In this document: piece by piece, positions 15,645-24,576 of the stretch
Position numbering within the stretch: position 1 is the stretch's first letter
Layout of the letters: each line of letters begins with the position of its first letter
Source: Microtetraspora sp. NBRC 13810
Lineage (GTDB): Bacteria; Actinomycetota; Actinomycetes; Streptosporangiales; Streptosporangiaceae
DNA length: 64,000 nucleotides
Direction of reading: 5' to 3'
NCBI RefSeq assembly: GCF_030268685.1
Contig: NZ_BSRQ01000013.1
Location: 124,001 to 188,000 of the forward strand
Made by a program: the position numbers and the translations under genes
Notes under the pieces: generated by a model
The model's database searches: none
Told to the model about the DNA's origin: nothing
The model's input: the letters and a program-made list of their open reading frames with translations, nothing else

Positions 15645-16874
15645 ATGAGTGACCACAGAAGGCTCGGCCGCGAGCTGGAGCTGTTCGACACCGACCCGCT
15701 GATCGGCGCCGGCCTGCCGTACTGGCTGCCGGCCGGGGCCGCCGTGCGGCACGCCCTGGAGGAGTACGTCCGCGAGGTGGAACGGCGGGCCGGCTATCGG
15801 CACGTCTACTCGCCCGTGCTCGGCAAGAGGGAGCTGTACGAGATCTCCGGACACTGGGACCACTACAGCGACGACATGTACCCGCCGATGGACCTCGGCG
15901 GGGAGCAGGTGGTGCTGCGGCCCAGCCTGTGCCCGCACCACGCGCTGATCTACCGGTCCAGGGCGCACAGCTACCGGGAACTGCCGCTGCGGCTCGCCGA
16001 GCTGGGCGGCATGTACCGGTCCGAGCTGTCCGGGGTGCTGGGCGGGCTGACCCGGGTGCGTGCCATCCAGCTCAACGACGCGCACATCTTCTGCACCCTG
16101 GACCAGGTCGCCGGGGAGACCCTGGGCGCCCTGGAGCTGATCCGGAGCGCCTACGAAGCGCTCGGCATCCGGCCGGCCCGCTACCGGCTGTCCCTTCCCG
16201 GGGACGGCGGGAAGTACGTCGCCGACCCGGCCATGTGGCGGCGGGCCGGCGCCATGCTGACCGAGGTGCTCGACGGGGCCGGGGTGGACTACGAGGCGGC
16301 CGAGGGCGAGGCCGCGTTCTACGGGCCGAAGATCGACGTCCAGGTGGCCGACGGGCTGGGCCGCGAGGCCACCCTGTCCACCGTGCAGGTCGACTTCCAT
16401 CAGCCGGGAAGGTTCGACCTGAGCTACGTCGGCCCGGACGGCGCCAGGCACCGGCCGGTCATGGTGCACCGGGCCGTCGTGGGCAGTGTCGAGCGGGCCG
16501 TCGCCCATCTCATCGAGGTGCACGACGGCGCCTTCCCGCCCTGGCTCGCCCCGGTCCAGCTCGTCGCGCTGCCGATCTCGGCCGCCGAGGTGCCGCGGGC
16601 CGAGGCCCTGGTACGGCGGTGCGTCGAGGCCGGGCTGCGCGCCGAGCTCGCCGGGCCGGAGCACGGCACCCTCGGCACCCGGATCCGCGGGCACCGGCTC
16701 GTCCCCTACCAGGCGGTCATCGGCCCGAAGGAGGCGGCCGGCGACGACATGGCCCTGCGGCTGCGCGACGGCCGCCGGCTGCCGGCCATGCCCGCCGCCG
16801 AGGCGGTGTCCAGGATCGGCGCCCTGGTCGGCGGCCACCGGGTGGACCTGTGGGACGCGGTGGTGCCCGCCTGA
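15645..16874 (+). CDS. Threonyl-tRNA synthetase-like protein lacking TGS and editing domains
   Basis: 409 residues (full ThrRS is ~640-690). It opens directly in the class II core (HRRLGRELELFDTDPLIGAG; compare HxxLGxELxLF). Motif 2 region YRSELSGVLGGLTRVRAIQL and motif 3 region MVHRAVVGSVERAVAHLIE are present, as are the expected zinc ligands: Cys in PSLCPHH, His in DAHIFC and His in MVHRAV. The C-terminal ~110 residues are the anticodon-binding domain. There is no TGS or SAD editing domain. ATG 15645 follows GAGGAG. It may be a second, condition-specific or inhibitor-insensitive ThrRS; true tRNA charging is inferred. Confidence 0.85.
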   Translation: MSDHRRLGRELELFDTDPLIGAGLPYWLPAGAAVRHALEEYVREVERRAGYRHVYSPVLGKRELYEISGHWDHYSDDMYPPMDLGGEQVVLRPSLCPHHALIYRSRAHSYRELPLRLAELGGMYRSELSGVLGGLTRVRAIQLNDAHIFCTLDQVAGETLGALELIRSAYEALGIRPARYRLSLPGDGGKYVADPAMWRRAGAMLTEVLDGAGVDYEAAEGEAAFYGPKIDVQVADGLGREATLSTVQVDFHQPGRFDLSYVGPDGARHRPVMVHRAVVGSVERAVAHLIEVHDGAFPPWLAPVQLVALPISAAEVPRAEALVRRCVEAGLRAELAGPEHGTLGTRIRGHRLVPYQAVIGPKEAAGDDMALRLRDGRRLPAMPAAEAVSRIGALVGGHRVDLWDAVVPA

Positions 16875-16890
16875 GCGACGGCGGGTGCGG

Positions 16891-16909
16891 ACCCCGGCAC
16901 TCCCGGGGT
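16891..16909 (+). terminator. Terminator hairpin after the ThrRS-like gene
   Basis: ACCCCGG pairs perfectly with CCGGGGT across a CACTC loop, 16 bp after the stop; no clear T-run follows. Confidence 0.5.
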
Positions 16910-16975
16910 TCGCGCCCCCTTATATAAGTAGAGCGTGATATATTCGCGGCGCATCCGCATACGAGGAGAGCCACG

Positions 16976-17614
16976 ATGATCGACGTGACCCATCAGATCA
17001 ACTCGGTGAGCCGGCAGGTCGGCACCCGGACGCTCGAAGCGGGCGAGGGCCGTACCGTGACCGTGTCCCAGACCTACGACTCCCCCATCGACGACGTCTG
17101 GGACGCCGTCACCAGCATCGAGCGGATCCCGCGCTGGTTCGCGCCGATCACCGGCGACCTCCGGCTCGGCGGCCGCTACCAGCTCGAAGGCAACGCCGGC
17201 GGGACGATCGAGCGGTGCGACCCGCCCAACGGCTTCTTCGCGACCTGGGAGTACGCCGGGGCGACGAGCTGGATCGAGGTCTCGCTGACCGGGACGCCCG
17301 GCGGCGGGACGAGGTTCGAGCTGGTGCACATCGCGCAGGTGGACGACAAGATCTGGGACGAGTTCGGCCCCGGCGCGGTCGGGACCGGCTGGGACCTCGG
17401 GTTCCTGGGCCTGGCCCTGTATCTGACCAGCGGGGTGGGCAACCCCGAGCAGGATCCGAGCTGGCCGCTCTCCGAGGAGGGCAGGCTGTTCGCCTCGCTC
17501 AGCAGCGAGGGCTGGCGGGCCGCCGACGTCGCCGCCGGCGCGGACCCGGACCAGGCGGCCGCCGCGGCCGAGCGGGTCGCCGCCTTCTACACCGCGGCGC
17601 CCCCCGAGTCCTGA
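16976..17614 (+). CDS. SRPBCC/AHSA1-domain protein
   Basis: 212 residues. After a ~28-residue lead, a single SRPBCC domain is visible: SQTYDSPIDDVWDAVTSIER, IPRWFAPITGDLRLGGRYQL and GTRFELVHIAQVDD. The C-terminal ~60 residues are an Ala-rich helical extension. Likely binds a hydrophobic ligand; function not assignable. GAGGAG precedes ATG 16976. The 70 bp upstream are unusually AT-rich (TTATATAAG, TGATATATT), so the gene has its own promoter and is not part of the ThrRS unit. Confidence 0.82.
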   Translation: MIDVTHQINSVSRQVGTRTLEAGEGRTVTVSQTYDSPIDDVWDAVTSIERIPRWFAPITGDLRLGGRYQLEGNAGGTIERCDPPNGFFATWEYAGATSWIEVSLTGTPGGGTRFELVHIAQVDDKIWDEFGPGAVGTGWDLGFLGLALYLTSGVGNPEQDPSWPLSEEGRLFASLSSEGWRAADVAAGADPDQAAAAAERVAAFYTAAPPES

Positions 17615-17729
17615 AACCCGGCGCGAAAGCATGGCATAGCGTGCCCATCCGCGAATAGCCCCGCAATAAACCGCGCAAAATGTTCTCCCCCGCACTGCGT
17701 GGCAACTGGGGTGATTCACCTGGCCGCTC

Positions 17730-19511
17730 ATGATCGGTCACATGGGCGATCAATCCCACGAACTCGGCATGAAATCTCCGATCACCCGCAGGGACTTCCT
17801 GGACGGGGTGGCGACGGCGGCGGTGGCCGGCGCGTGCGCGCAGGGCGGCTCGTCGTACCCGCGCGCCCGGACGGGGGAGGCGGAGGCGGGCGGATTCCGC
17901 GGGGACACCCCCGACGTGCTCGGCGTGCCGCACGCGCTGCGCGACGGCCGGTTCTGGGAGCACGCGGGGGTGCCCGACCCCACCGGGGAGGCGTACGACC
18001 TGGTCGTGGCCGGGGCGGGGATCAGCGGGATGACCGCCGCCTACCGCTGGCTGCGGCAGGATCCCGCCGCCCGGGTGCTCGTCCTGGACAACCGGTCCGA
18101 GCTGGGCGGCGGGCCCGAGGCGCAGTACCGGGCGCCCGGCGGCCCGCGCCGCCCGTCCGGCCGCCCGGCCATGTGCCGCCCGGAGGGCCGCGACCTGCTG
18201 GACGACCTCGGCGTACGGCCGGCCGAGTACGACGCGCGGGAGGTCGGGCCGGGTCTCGGCATGTACGAGGCGGTCTACTGCGACCGGGAGACCTTCCCCG
18301 CGGAACGGCTGGTCGTCCACTCCCCCGGCAGGACGACCGAGGACATCGTCGCCGAATTGCCGATCAATGACACCGCAAAACAGGATCTGATCCGACTATA
18401 TGAGGATCCGCCCGACTGGTTCCCCGGGTTGACGGACGAGGAGAAGAAGGAGCGGCTGGCCGGCCTGACGTATTCCGCGTTCCTCGAAGAGGTGTGCGGG
18501 GCGCATCCGGACGTGGTGAAGTTCTGCCGGACCATGCCGAGCGCCGAGTGGGGATACGGTTCGGACGCCTTCGGCGCGATCGACGCCTGGGCCGGCCGCG
18601 GACGTTATCCCGGGTTCGGCGGCCTGGGGCTGGACGCGTCCAAGCCGTCCCGGTACAACTCGCCCACCGTGGCGAAACGCTGGTCCGGCCACGCCTACCG
18701 GTTCCCCGAGGCGATGGTGAGCACCATGGTCGCCCGGATGATCCCCGGGTTCACCGCCGCCAGGCTGGACCGGCCCGGCAACCGGCTCAGGATCCGGCTG
18801 GCCAGCCCGGTCGTGATGGCCGCCAACGACGCCGACGGCGGCGCGACCGTGGGGTACTTCGACGGGCACCGGGTGCGCACGGTCCGCGCGGGCTCGGTGA
18901 TCCTGGCCTGCCGGCACACGATGATCCCCTACCTGGTCCCCGAGCTGCCGCCGGAGCAGCGGTCCGCCCTGGGCCAGGCCGTCAGGACCCCGCTGATCAC
19001 CGCGACGGTACGGCTGCGCGACTGGTCCGCCTGGCAGCGGGCCGGCGTCGGCCGGGTGCGGTTCACCGGCGCCTACTGGGTGTCCGCCGAGCTGGACCTG
19101 CCCGGCGGCGCGGGCGGCGAGCCGATCCTGGCGAACCTGGTCCGGGTCCCTGCGGTGCCGGGGATGCCGCCGGCGCAGGGCGCGGTCGCCGGTCGCAGGG
19201 AACTGGTGGCGACGCCGTACGAGTATCTGGAGTTCACGCTGCGGGAGCAGCTCACCCGGTTGCTCGGGCCTGCCGGGTTCGACCCCGGGCGGGACATCGA
19301 GGCGGTCACCGTCAACCGCTGGGGGCACGCGGGGGCGCGGGAGTACGCGCGGCCGTGGGACGCCTTCCACCCGGACGGGCCGCTGCCCGCCGAGATCGCG
19401 AGCCGCAGGCTGGGCCGGATCGCGATCGCCGGGTCCGACGCGGTCCCCGAGGCCGGCGCGGACGCCGCGGTCGCCTCCGCCTACCGGGCCGTCGCCGACC
19501 TGATGGCCTGA
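17730..19511 (+). CDS. Tat-exported FAD-dependent oxidoreductase (spermidine-dehydrogenase-like)
   Basis: 593 residues. A twin-arginine signal is visible near residue 20 (ITRRDFLDGVATAAVAGACA), followed by a Rossmann FAD-binding motif DLVVAGAGISGMTAAYRW (~residues 88-105). The layout, TRRDFL signal then NAD(P)-binding_8-like domain and a long substrate domain, resembles bacterial spermidine dehydrogenases and related flavoproteins. FAD would be inserted before Tat export, and the enzyme would act in the cell envelope. Starts at 17730, 17742 or 17772 are all possible and none has a strong RBS. Substrate uncertain. Confidence 0.8.
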   Translation: MIGHMGDQSHELGMKSPITRRDFLDGVATAAVAGACAQGGSSYPRARTGEAEAGGFRGDTPDVLGVPHALRDGRFWEHAGVPDPTGEAYDLVVAGAGISGMTAAYRWLRQDPAARVLVLDNRSELGGGPEAQYRAPGGPRRPSGRPAMCRPEGRDLLDDLGVRPAEYDAREVGPGLGMYEAVYCDRETFPAERLVVHSPGRTTEDIVAELPINDTAKQDLIRLYEDPPDWFPGLTDEEKKERLAGLTYSAFLEEVCGAHPDVVKFCRTMPSAEWGYGSDAFGAIDAWAGRGRYPGFGGLGLDASKPSRYNSPTVAKRWSGHAYRFPEAMVSTMVARMIPGFTAARLDRPGNRLRIRLASPVVMAANDADGGATVGYFDGHRVRTVRAGSVILACRHTMIPYLVPELPPEQRSALGQAVRTPLITATVRLRDWSAWQRAGVGRVRFTGAYWVSAELDLPGGAGGEPILANLVRVPAVPGMPPAQGAVAGRRELVATPYEYLEFTLREQLTRLLGPAGFDPGRDIEAVTVNRWGHAGAREYARPWDAFHPDGPLPAEIASRRLGRIAIAGSDAVPEAGADAAVASAYRAVADLMA

Positions 19512-19551
19512 CGCCTCTTCCCGGCTCTCCCCGGCGGCCGGTCGGAGAGGG

Positions 19552-20343
19552 TCAGACGGCGGCGGCGGTGACGTCCCATAATCGGCGGGCGAGGTCGGGG
19601 TCGGTCATCGAGCGGGGGGCCGCGGCCGGGGCCCGGTCGACGAAGTAGCGGCCGGCGTGCTCGACGCCGTCCGGGCCGTCCGCGAGGTGGATCATGGTGG
19701 CCGCGCCCTCCTCCGGCGACCGGCCCATCCCGGGCACGTGGTGGATCAGCCGCATCATCAGGGTGCCCGGCGCGAAGCCCGTCTTGATCAGCCCCGGGTG
19801 GAAGCAGGTGGCGGCCACGCCGCGGCGGGCCAGCTCGACCGTGAACAGCGCGTTGGCCTGCTTGGTGTCGCCGTACTGGAGCCAGCCGCTCCAGCGCCGC
19901 CGCTCCCTGTCGAGGTCGCCGAGGTCGAGCCGGCCGGACTTGGCCGCCCGGGACGTGGTGGTGACGACCCGGCCGTCCGCGAGCCGGTCGAGCAGCAGGG
20001 TGGTCAGCAGGAAGGGCGCGAGGTGGTTCACCTGGAACATTGTTTCGTGCCCGTCGGAAGTGAGCGTTCGGGCGGTCGTCATGACCCCGGCGTTGTTCAC
20101 CAGGACGTCGATCCGGCCATGCCGGGCGCGCAGCTCGGCGGCGAGTTTGCGCACCCTGTCAAGGTGGGTGAAATCGCAGGTCAAGACTTCTGGCCGGGGC
20201 CCGAACCCGGCCGCCCTATCGGCCACCGCCGCCACCTTCTCCGGGGTGCGGCCGACGAGAACGAGCCGGTGTCCGCGCTGGGCGAGGGCGATCGCGGCAG
20301 GTCCGGCGATCCCGTCACCGACCCCCGTAATCACAGTAATCAT
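19552..20343 (-). CDS. Short-chain dehydrogenase/reductase
   Basis: 263 residues from ATG 20343, which has GGAGG seven bases upstream; a GTG four codons earlier lacks this. Classical SDR parts: N-terminal VITGVGDGIAGPAAIALAQR (the usual TGxxxGIG is altered to TGVGDGIAG), VNNAGVMT, catalytic Ser in TTTSRAAKSG and YGDTK as YxxxK. Resembles WW-domain oxidoreductase/retinol-dehydrogenase-like SDRs that reduce carbonyls with NADPH. Divergent from the conservon; convergent with the flavoprotein gene. The glycine-motif change is conservative and does not predict loss of function. Confidence 0.86.
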   Translation of the reverse strand: MITVITGVGDGIAGPAAIALAQRGHRLVLVGRTPEKVAAVADRAAGFGPRPEVLTCDFTHLDRVRKLAAELRARHGRIDVLVNNAGVMTTARTLTSDGHETMFQVNHLAPFLLTTLLLDRLADGRVVTTTSRAAKSGRLDLGDLDRERRRWSGWLQYGDTKQANALFTVELARRGVAATCFHPGLIKTGFAPGTLMMRLIHHVPGMGRSPEEGAATMIHLADGPDGVEHAGRYFVDRAPAAAPRSMTDPDLARRLWDVTAAAV

Positions 20344-20470
20344 GACATCCTCCACTGCGCCGAAACCTTAATAGGTGCTAGCCTGCTGTGCGATCTTCCG
20401 GAGGCGCATTTACGCATATATGTGAGATGTGACGAGAGCCTCCGCACACTCAGAAGTTGGGACGAGTGGC

Positions 20471-23197
20471 ATGGGTTCTGGAAACCGGTCGATTCGGTTC
20501 AAGATCTTCTTGTTGCTGCTCCTGCCCCTCCTCTGCCTGAGCGCCCTGTGGGGTTTCGTGCTGAACCTCACGGTCGGCGACGGGGCGGCGCTGCTCCGGG
20601 CCGGCACGGTGGACGACGCGATCGGCGTCCCGTTCACCGACCTGGGCCACCAGTTGCAGAACGAGCGCGCCCGCTCGGCCATCGCGATCAGCTCCCGGGT
20701 GGTGACCAGCGAGCTGGGCGTCCAGCGCACGGTCACCGACCGGGCCGTGAAGCGGTTCCGCGAGTCGGCGCTCAGCGAGGACGCCTCGGAGGCGATCACC
20801 CCCGAGCTGCGGGTCCCGCTCGACGGCCTGCTGAAGGAGCTCGACCGGCTGCCCGACATCAGGAACGCCATCGACGCCGACGAGAGCGGCCGGCTGGAGG
20901 CGGTGACCGCCTACAACCGGATCCTCGACCAGTCCTTCCGCGTCTACGACCAGCTCGCCGCGGTCCCCGATCTGGCGATCTTCCAGCAGGGCGCCGCCGC
21001 GCAGGCGATGCGCAACGTCGGCGAGATCGTCGCCAGGGAGAACGCGCTGGTCAGCGGGGCGCTGATCGACCGGCGGATGAGCCGGCGGGAACACGACGCC
21101 TTCGTCGAGTACGTCTCCGCCAGGAAACTCCTCCAGGCCAAGGGCATGTCGGCGCTCGACGCCCAGTTGCGCGGGCCGTACCAGAACCTGCTCGACTCCA
21201 CCGGCTTCAAGCAGTTCACCGACCTCGAACAGGAGATCATCCGGGAGTCCGCCACCGGCGAGCTGCCCCCGGACGCCGACCGCTGGCGCACCCTCGCCGA
21301 CGACCTCGCCGCCGACTTCGACCGGCTGGACACCAGCACCGCCGGCACCCTCCGCGACCGCGCCGACTCCGTCGCCACCGCGATCCTGGTCAGGATCGCC
21401 ATCGCGGGCGGCCTCGGCCTCATCGCCGTCGTCGCGTCGATCATCATCTCGATCCGCTTCGGCCGCCGTCTCGCCACCGAGCTGGCCGGCCTGCGCAGGA
21501 CCGCGATGGACCTCGCCAACGTACGGCTGCCGCGGGTGGTGGACCGGCTGCGCCGGGGCGAGGAGGTGAACGTCGACGCCGAGGTCTCGGCGCTCAAGGC
21601 GGGCGGCTCCCTGGAGGTGCGAGACGTCGCCAGGGCGTTCGCCACCGTGCAGCACACGGCCATCGAGGCCGCCGTCGGGCAGGCCAACCTGCGCAGGGGC
21701 GTCGGCCTGGTCTTCCTCAACCTGGCCCGGCGCAAGCAGACCCTGCTGCACCGGCAGCTCGCCCTGCTGGACGGCATGCAACGCCGGACCGACGACCCCG
21801 ACATCCTGGACGACCTGTTCAAGCTGGACCACCTGACCACCCGCATGCGGCGGCACGCGGAGGGCCTGATCATCCTGTCCGGCGCGGTGCCGGGCCGGGC
21901 CTGGCGCAACCCGGTGCCCGTGGTGGACATCCTGCGCGCCGCGGTGGCCGAGGTGGAGGACTACAAGCGGGTGACGGTCTACCCGACCGCCCGCGCCGCC
22001 CTGCTCGGCGAGTCGGTCGCCGACATCACCCACCTGGTCGCCGAGCTGATCGAGAACGCCACGCTCTACTCGTCCTCCGACAGCACGGTCAACGTGCGCG
22101 GCGACACGGTGGCCAACGGCTTCGCGATCGAGGTGGAGGACCGGGGGCTCGGGCTGCTCCCCGAGGAGTACGCCGCGATCAACGCCCGGCTGGCGAACCC
22201 GCCCGAGTTCGACCTCGCGGACAGCGACCGGCTCGGCCTCTTCGTGGTCGGCAGGCTCGCCGCCCGGCACGGCGTCCACGTCATCCTGCGCGCCTCGCCG
22301 TACGGCGGGACGACCGCGATCGTGCTCATCCCGCGCGCGCTCCTGGTCGAGGCCGAGGCCCCGGCCACGCCCGCCCTGACCGGCCGCCAGGAGGGCTCGC
22401 CGGCCGAGGCGCCGACTCCGCTCCAGCAGCGGGCCACCTCGCTTCCGGCGCGGAGAGAGCGCGGCGCACGGGACAATAGGATCAAGGAAGACAGGCCCCG
22501 GTACCGCAGGACCGGGAACGGCAAGGGCGGGAGCGTACGGGTTGGCGAGGACGCGGGCGGTGCGAGCACCGCGGTGCCGTCGGGAGGCGACCTGTTCACC
22601 CCCCGCTCCACCGGTCCGGCGCCCGCCGAGGCCGGCGACCCGGCTGCACCCGGGCCCGGCGCCGCCACCGGCCCCTCCACGGGACCGGAGATCTCCACCG
22701 ACGAGCCCACCGATCCGCAGCCGCCCGCCCGCAGGCCGAACCCGTCGCTGACGGTGGTGACCGGCCCCGCGGAGGGGACGCCGCCACCGCTCGCCAGGCG
22801 GACCCGGCGGACCGTGCCGCCACCCGTTTCCGCGGAACCGGCGCCGGAGGCACAGCCCCACGAGGGCGCCGAAGGCCCACGGCGCGCGGCGCCACCGGCG
22901 GGCACCCACGCCGGGCTCCCCCGCCGCGTGAAGCAGGCCAACCTGGCCCCCCAGCTCAGGAAGGCGGACGCTCCGGCGGACCCGGCCGAGGAGGGACCCC
23001 AGGAAACACCGGCGACGACGGCATCGGCGGTGGAAGAAGAGGGCGGACCGGGAGAGACCGGCCCGGCCTCCGGCCCCGCAGAACGCTCTCCCGACCAGGC
23101 CCGTGCTGTCTTCTCGGCTTTCCAGCAGGGAGCACGCCGCGGCCGGGAGGACGCTGACTACGTACACCAGACCACAGGCGACAAGAGGGACGAATGA
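20471..23197 (+). CDS. cvnA: Conservon CvnA: sensor histidine-kinase-like ATPase
   Basis: 908 residues from ATG 20471, matching the start of the paralogue at 26945 (both ...RSIRFKI). TM1 at ~11-33, an extracytoplasmic nitrate/nitrite-sensing (NIT)-like helical domain ~40-300, TM2 at ~317-342 (LIAVVASIIISIRFG), a HAMP-like linker, LDHLTTRMRRHAEGLIILSG, and a GHKL ATPase with ELIENATLYS (N box) and DRGLGLLPEE (G box). The last ~260 residues are Pro/Ala-rich and disordered. Conservons are actinobacterial multi-protein systems resembling eukaryotic G-protein signalling; CvnA is the membrane sensor that recruits CvnB-D. First gene of a tightly overlapping operon. Confidence 0.93.
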   Translation: MGSGNRSIRFKIFLLLLLPLLCLSALWGFVLNLTVGDGAALLRAGTVDDAIGVPFTDLGHQLQNERARSAIAISSRVVTSELGVQRTVTDRAVKRFRESALSEDASEAITPELRVPLDGLLKELDRLPDIRNAIDADESGRLEAVTAYNRILDQSFRVYDQLAAVPDLAIFQQGAAAQAMRNVGEIVARENALVSGALIDRRMSRREHDAFVEYVSARKLLQAKGMSALDAQLRGPYQNLLDSTGFKQFTDLEQEIIRESATGELPPDADRWRTLADDLAADFDRLDTSTAGTLRDRADSVATAILVRIAIAGGLGLIAVVASIIISIRFGRRLATELAGLRRTAMDLANVRLPRVVDRLRRGEEVNVDAEVSALKAGGSLEVRDVARAFATVQHTAIEAAVGQANLRRGVGLVFLNLARRKQTLLHRQLALLDGMQRRTDDPDILDDLFKLDHLTTRMRRHAEGLIILSGAVPGRAWRNPVPVVDILRAAVAEVEDYKRVTVYPTARAALLGESVADITHLVAELIENATLYSSSDSTVNVRGDTVANGFAIEVEDRGLGLLPEEYAAINARLANPPEFDLADSDRLGLFVVGRLAARHGVHVILRASPYGGTTAIVLIPRALLVEAEAPATPALTGRQEGSPAEAPTPLQQRATSLPARRERGARDNRIKEDRPRYRRTGNGKGGSVRVGEDAGGASTAVPSGGDLFTPRSTGPAPAEAGDPAAPGPGAATGPSTGPEISTDEPTDPQPPARRPNPSLTVVTGPAEGTPPPLARRTRRTVPPPVSAEPAPEAQPHEGAEGPRRAAPPAGTHAGLPRRVKQANLAPQLRKADAPADPAEEGPQETPATTASAVEEEGGPGETGPASGPAERSPDQARAVFSAFQQGARRGREDADYVHQTTGDKRDE

Positions 23198-23595
23198 CCG
23201 GGCACCCGAGCAACACGGGCGAGTTGAACTGGCTGCTTGACGACCTCACGAGCAGAGTGGCCGCGGTACGGCAAGCGGTCATCCTGTCGACCGACGGACT
23301 CGCGGTCGGCTTCTCCACCGGGATCTCCCGGGAGGACGCCGAGCACCTCTCCGCCGTGTCGGCCGGCTTCCAGAGCCTGGCCCGCGGCGCCGGCCGCCAC
23401 TTCGGAGGCGGCGAGGTCAGGCAGACGATCATCGAGATGGAGGCGGCGTTCCTGTTCGTGACCGCCGCTGGGCAGGGCACCTGCCTGGCCGTGCTGGCCG
23501 CCTCGGATGCCGACGTGGGCCACATCGCCTACGAGATGGCGATGCTCGTCAAGCGGGTCGGCCAGCACATCTCCACGGCACCGCGGACGGTCTGA
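23194..23595 (+). CDS. cvnB: Conservon CvnB: roadblock/LC7 domain protein
   Basis: 133 residues, one roadblock/LC7 fold (NWLLDDLTSRVAAVRQAVIL, STDGLAVGFSTGISREDAEH, FVTAAGQGTCLAVLAASDAD). In conservons this small protein acts as GAP-like or scaffold partner of the CvnD GTPase. ATG overlaps the cvnA stop by 4 bp (ATGA), so it is translationally coupled. Confidence 0.94.
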   Translation: MTGHPSNTGELNWLLDDLTSRVAAVRQAVILSTDGLAVGFSTGISREDAEHLSAVSAGFQSLARGAGRHFGGGEVRQTIIEMEAAFLFVTAAGQGTCLAVLAASDADVGHIAYEMAMLVKRVGQHISTAPRTV

Positions 23596-23966
23596 TGAGC
23601 GGCCCGCAGTGGCTGGACGACGAGGCCGGGCCGGTCGTCCGGCCATACGCTCTGATCCGGGGACGTACCAGATCCTCCGGGGATACCATGGACGTCATCG
23701 CGATGGTCATGGCCACCGGTGCGCGCCCCGCGCCGAGTGTGGTGCTCGGACCCGAGCAAGAGCGCATCCTCCACGCCACCCGGCGTGCCGTCTCCGTCGC
23801 CGACGTGGCCGCAGACCTCGATCTACCGCTCGGAGTCGTCCGTGTGCTACTGGGCGACTTGAAGGACCAGGGGCTCATCAGTGTGCGGCAGCCCGCCCCG
23901 GAGGCTCTGCCGCGCACCAGTGACCGCATTCTCAAGGAAGTGATCAATGGACTTCGAGCCCTCTGA
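23595..23966 (+). CDS. cvnC: Conservon CvnC: DUF742 protein
   Basis: 123 residues, DUF742. The conserved opening LDDEAGPVVRPYALIRGRTR and the winged-helix-like PLGVVRVLLGDLKDQGLI are present. It bridges sensor and GTPase in the conservon complex; its precise role is unknown. Start overlaps the cvnB stop by one base (TGATG). Confidence 0.94.
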   Translation: MSGPQWLDDEAGPVVRPYALIRGRTRSSGDTMDVIAMVMATGARPAPSVVLGPEQERILHATRRAVSVADVAADLDLPLGVVRVLLGDLKDQGLISVRQPAPEALPRTSDRILKEVINGLRAL

Positions 23967-24522
23967 CGAGCCTGTCGCGCTCAAGATTCTGATCGCGGGG
24001 GGCTTCGGAGTCGGGAAGACCACCCTGGTGGGGGCGGTCAGCGAGATCCGGCCGCTGCGCACCGAGGAGGTCCTCTCGGATCGCGGCGTCGGCGTCGACG
24101 ACCTCGGCGGGGTGGAGACCAAGACCACCACCACCGTCGCCATGGACTTCGGCCGGATCACGATCAGGGAAGGGCTCGTCGTCTACCTGTTCGGGACGCC
24201 GGGCCAGGAGCGGTTCTGGTTCATGTGGGATGAGTTGTCCTACGGGGCGCTCGGCGCGGTGGTCCTCGCCGACACCCGGCGGCTCACCGACTGCTTCCCC
24301 TCGATCGACTACTTCGAGCAGCGCGGGACGCCGTTCATCGTGGCGGTCAACTGCTTCGACGACGCGCAACGCTACGAGCCGGAGGACGTCAGGATCGCCC
24401 TCGACCTCGATCAGGACGTGCCCGTGCTCAACTGCGACGCGCGGCTGCGCTCCTCGGCCAAGACCGTGCTCGTCACCCTCGTCGAGCACTCCCTGAAGAA
24501 GCTCTCGGCCAGCCGTTACTGA
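23947..24522 (+). CDS. cvnD: Conservon CvnD: small GTPase-like ATP/GTP-binding protein
   Basis: 191 residues. P-loop GGFGVGKTTLVG near residue 18, switch/Walker B region YLFGTPGQERFW, and a VAVNCFDDA segment in place of NKxD. CvnD proteins are the GTPase output of conservons. It overlaps cvnC by 20 bp and ends the operon; a strong terminator follows. Confidence 0.94.
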   Translation: MDFEPSDEPVALKILIAGGFGVGKTTLVGAVSEIRPLRTEEVLSDRGVGVDDLGGVETKTTTTVAMDFGRITIREGLVVYLFGTPGQERFWFMWDELSYGALGAVVLADTRRLTDCFPSIDYFEQRGTPFIVAVNCFDDAQRYEPEDVRIALDLDQDVPVLNCDARLRSSAKTVLVTLVEHSLKKLSASRY

Positions 24523-24541
24523 CCCTGGCCCGGCGAGGCCG

Positions 24542-24573
24542 GTGGATCCCGCGCCGCACGGCACGGGATCCAC
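24542..24573. terminator. Bidirectional terminator between two convergent conservons
   Basis: GTGGATCCCG and CGGGATCCAC form a perfect 10-bp stem around a 12-base loop, just past cvnD and just past the opposing DUF742 gene. Confidence 0.7.
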
Positions 24574-24576
24574 GCC

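Noticed and set aside
20450-23167. A 905-codon open frame antisense to cvnA, and similar long antisense frames elsewhere
   Set aside because: High GC makes the complementary frames of real genes stop-poor. The peptide is low in hydrophobic-core pattern, has no domain, and the sense strand carries a full conservon sensor.
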